Assembly: GCA_031270585.1 (NCBI GenBank)
Contig: JAISXK010000108.1
Location: 1 to 14,647, forward strand
Direction: 5' to 3'
From: Clostridiales bacterium
Lineage (GTDB): Bacteria > Bacillota > Clostridia > Christensenellales > CAG-138
Length of the DNA stretch: 14,647 nucleotides
Positions 14,125 through 14,647 of this stretch are shown here, one piece after another. Every line of letters begins with the position of its first letter. The stretch's first letter is position 1. Under the pieces are notes generated by a model that saw only the letters and a list, made by a program, of their open reading frames with translations, ran no database searches and had not been told where the DNA came from. Both the position numbers and the translations under genes were made by a program.

Positions 14125-14325
14125 CTATGCCATATGGTAATTCAGTTTATCAATAAGATCCTGCACCGGCACGCCATGCACCATGCAGGCTTCTTCAATG
14201 CTTTCTCCGGCGGATGACGGGCATCCCAGACAATGCATTCCCATCTCAAAAAAGTAAGGAGCCGTGGTTTGATCGGTGTTTAAGATCTCACCAATTAAAG
14301 TATCCTTTGTTACTGACAGCTTCAT
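14125..14325 (-). CDS. DUF1858 / hybrid-cluster-protein-associated redox disulfide domain protein
   Basis: 66 residues. The domain occurs alone or beside hybrid cluster proteins and is thought to act through a redox-active disulfide. The defining motif MHCLGCPSS has Cys residues three apart (CxxC); DTLIGEILNTDQTTAPYFFEMGM precedes it, and ESIEEACMVHGVPVQDLIDKLN follows, all typical of the family. Full family length, start ATG at 14325 with a GAGG site about 10 bases upstream. It sits between lon (40 bp away) and the EFR1 flavodoxin/ferredoxin, all on the same strand, so a redox context is shared with the latter. Confidence 0.9.
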   Translation of the reverse strand: MKLSVTKDTLIGEILNTDQTTAPYFFEMGMHCLGCPSSAGESIEEACMVHGVPVQDLIDKLNYHMA

Positions 14326-14365
14326 ATTGATCGCCTCATTTCTTTTTAATGCCTAACTTTAAGAT

Positions 14366-14647
14366 TTAGCCAACACCGTTATATAAACTATTCACCCCCT
14401 TTTGCTGAAGCATATGCTCAATTCTCGGTAGGGAAATCTCCAAGGTCTCCTTCAGAACATCCTCCACGGTTTCCACAGGGATTACCGTAAGCTGGCTTCT
14501 GACCTCTTCGGGCACATCCTTCAGATCGGCGGCATTGTCCTTCGGTATCAGCACTTTGCTGATACCGGCCCTTTGAGCGCCCAGCAGTTTCTCTTTCAAT
14601 CCGCCTATCGGCAAAACAGCGCCCCTTAACGTGATTTCTCCTGTCAT
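14366..14647 (-). CDS. lon: ATP-dependent protease Lon, C-terminal end only (5' part outside window)
   Basis: 93 visible residues at the C-terminus of LonA, an ATP-driven cytoplasmic protease degrading misfolded and regulatory proteins. The window edge falls at the Met of the conserved MTGEITLRG, which is internal and not a start. GGLKEKLLGA contains the catalytic Lys (visible residue 18), partner of the active-site Ser that lies outside the window. AGISKVLIPKDNAADLKDVP and the following helix and strand match the end of the S16 protease domain. The tail (SLPRIEHMLQQKGVNSLYNGVG) is slightly longer than the domain itself. It is the first gene of the minus-strand group entering from the right edge. 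Confidence 0.93.
   Translation of the reverse strand: MTGEITLRGAVLPIGGLKEKLLGAQRAGISKVLIPKDNAADLKDVPEEVRSQLTVIPVETVEDVLKETLEISLPRIEHMLQQKGVNSLYNGVG

Noticed and set aside
1..14647. CRISPR array, tRNA, rRNA, transposase or prophage genes
   Set aside because: No regularly spaced repeats, cloverleaf-like sequence, rRNA-like segment, or DDE/recombinase motif was seen on either strand.

Overview
The window reads as a chromosomal piece of a moderately GC-rich Firmicute of the Clostridia type. The evidence is Gram-positive-style ribosome binding sites and promoters, a coupled topoisomerase IV pair, a G5/M23 protein beside murA (a SpoIIQ-like setting), a COG3603-type ACT protein, an EFR1-family flavodoxin/ferredoxin and a DUF1858 protein. 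Genus cannot be judged from sequence alone. Both window edges cut genes: the left edge removes the 5' part of parE, and the right edge removes most of lon, leaving its C-terminal end on the minus strand.

Layout: (1) 2-4224, plus strand: parE and parC overlap by one base and form a decatenating type II topoisomerase operon. (2) 4229-6808, minus strand: a sodium:neurotransmitter-symporter (NSS) family transporter, then two small membrane proteins of unknown function. A strong symmetric terminator separates the transporter from the small genes, and the second small gene ends 4 bp from parC. (3) 7175-7546, plus strand: a small ACT-domain protein, followed by a structured, gene-free 213 bp stretch. 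(4) 7760-9435, minus strand: a lysoplasmalogenase-like YhhN membrane enzyme and an orphan BtuF/FepB-type binding lipoprotein. (5) 9699-12623, plus strand: a membrane-anchored G5-M23 protein, murA and a four-helix membrane protein, reading as a cell-envelope operon. (6) 12624-13060: an AT-rich, gene-poor stretch with tandem -10 boxes, a 39-codon ORF and the decayed end of a MerR gene. (7) 13167-14647, minus strand: lon, a DUF1858 redox-disulfide protein, an EFR1 flavodoxin/ferredoxin and the truncated MerR regulator.

The genes are mostly housekeeping (DNA topology, peptidoglycan precursor synthesis, proteolysis) with accessory transport and redox genes between them. I saw no rRNA, tRNA, CRISPR array, prophage or intact insertion sequence. 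The points most worth a second look are: the M23 domain that keeps its zinc ligands but has Pro where the catalytic His should be; the NSS transporter with Gly at the extracellular-gate Arg position; an 18-base identical sequence shared in inverted orientation by two distant intergenic regions, each with its own hairpin; a nested hairpin region at 7642-7722; several short tandem duplications at gene borders, one of which appears to have moved a stop codon; and the truncated MerR gene. I did not find a convincing wholly new multi-gene system.
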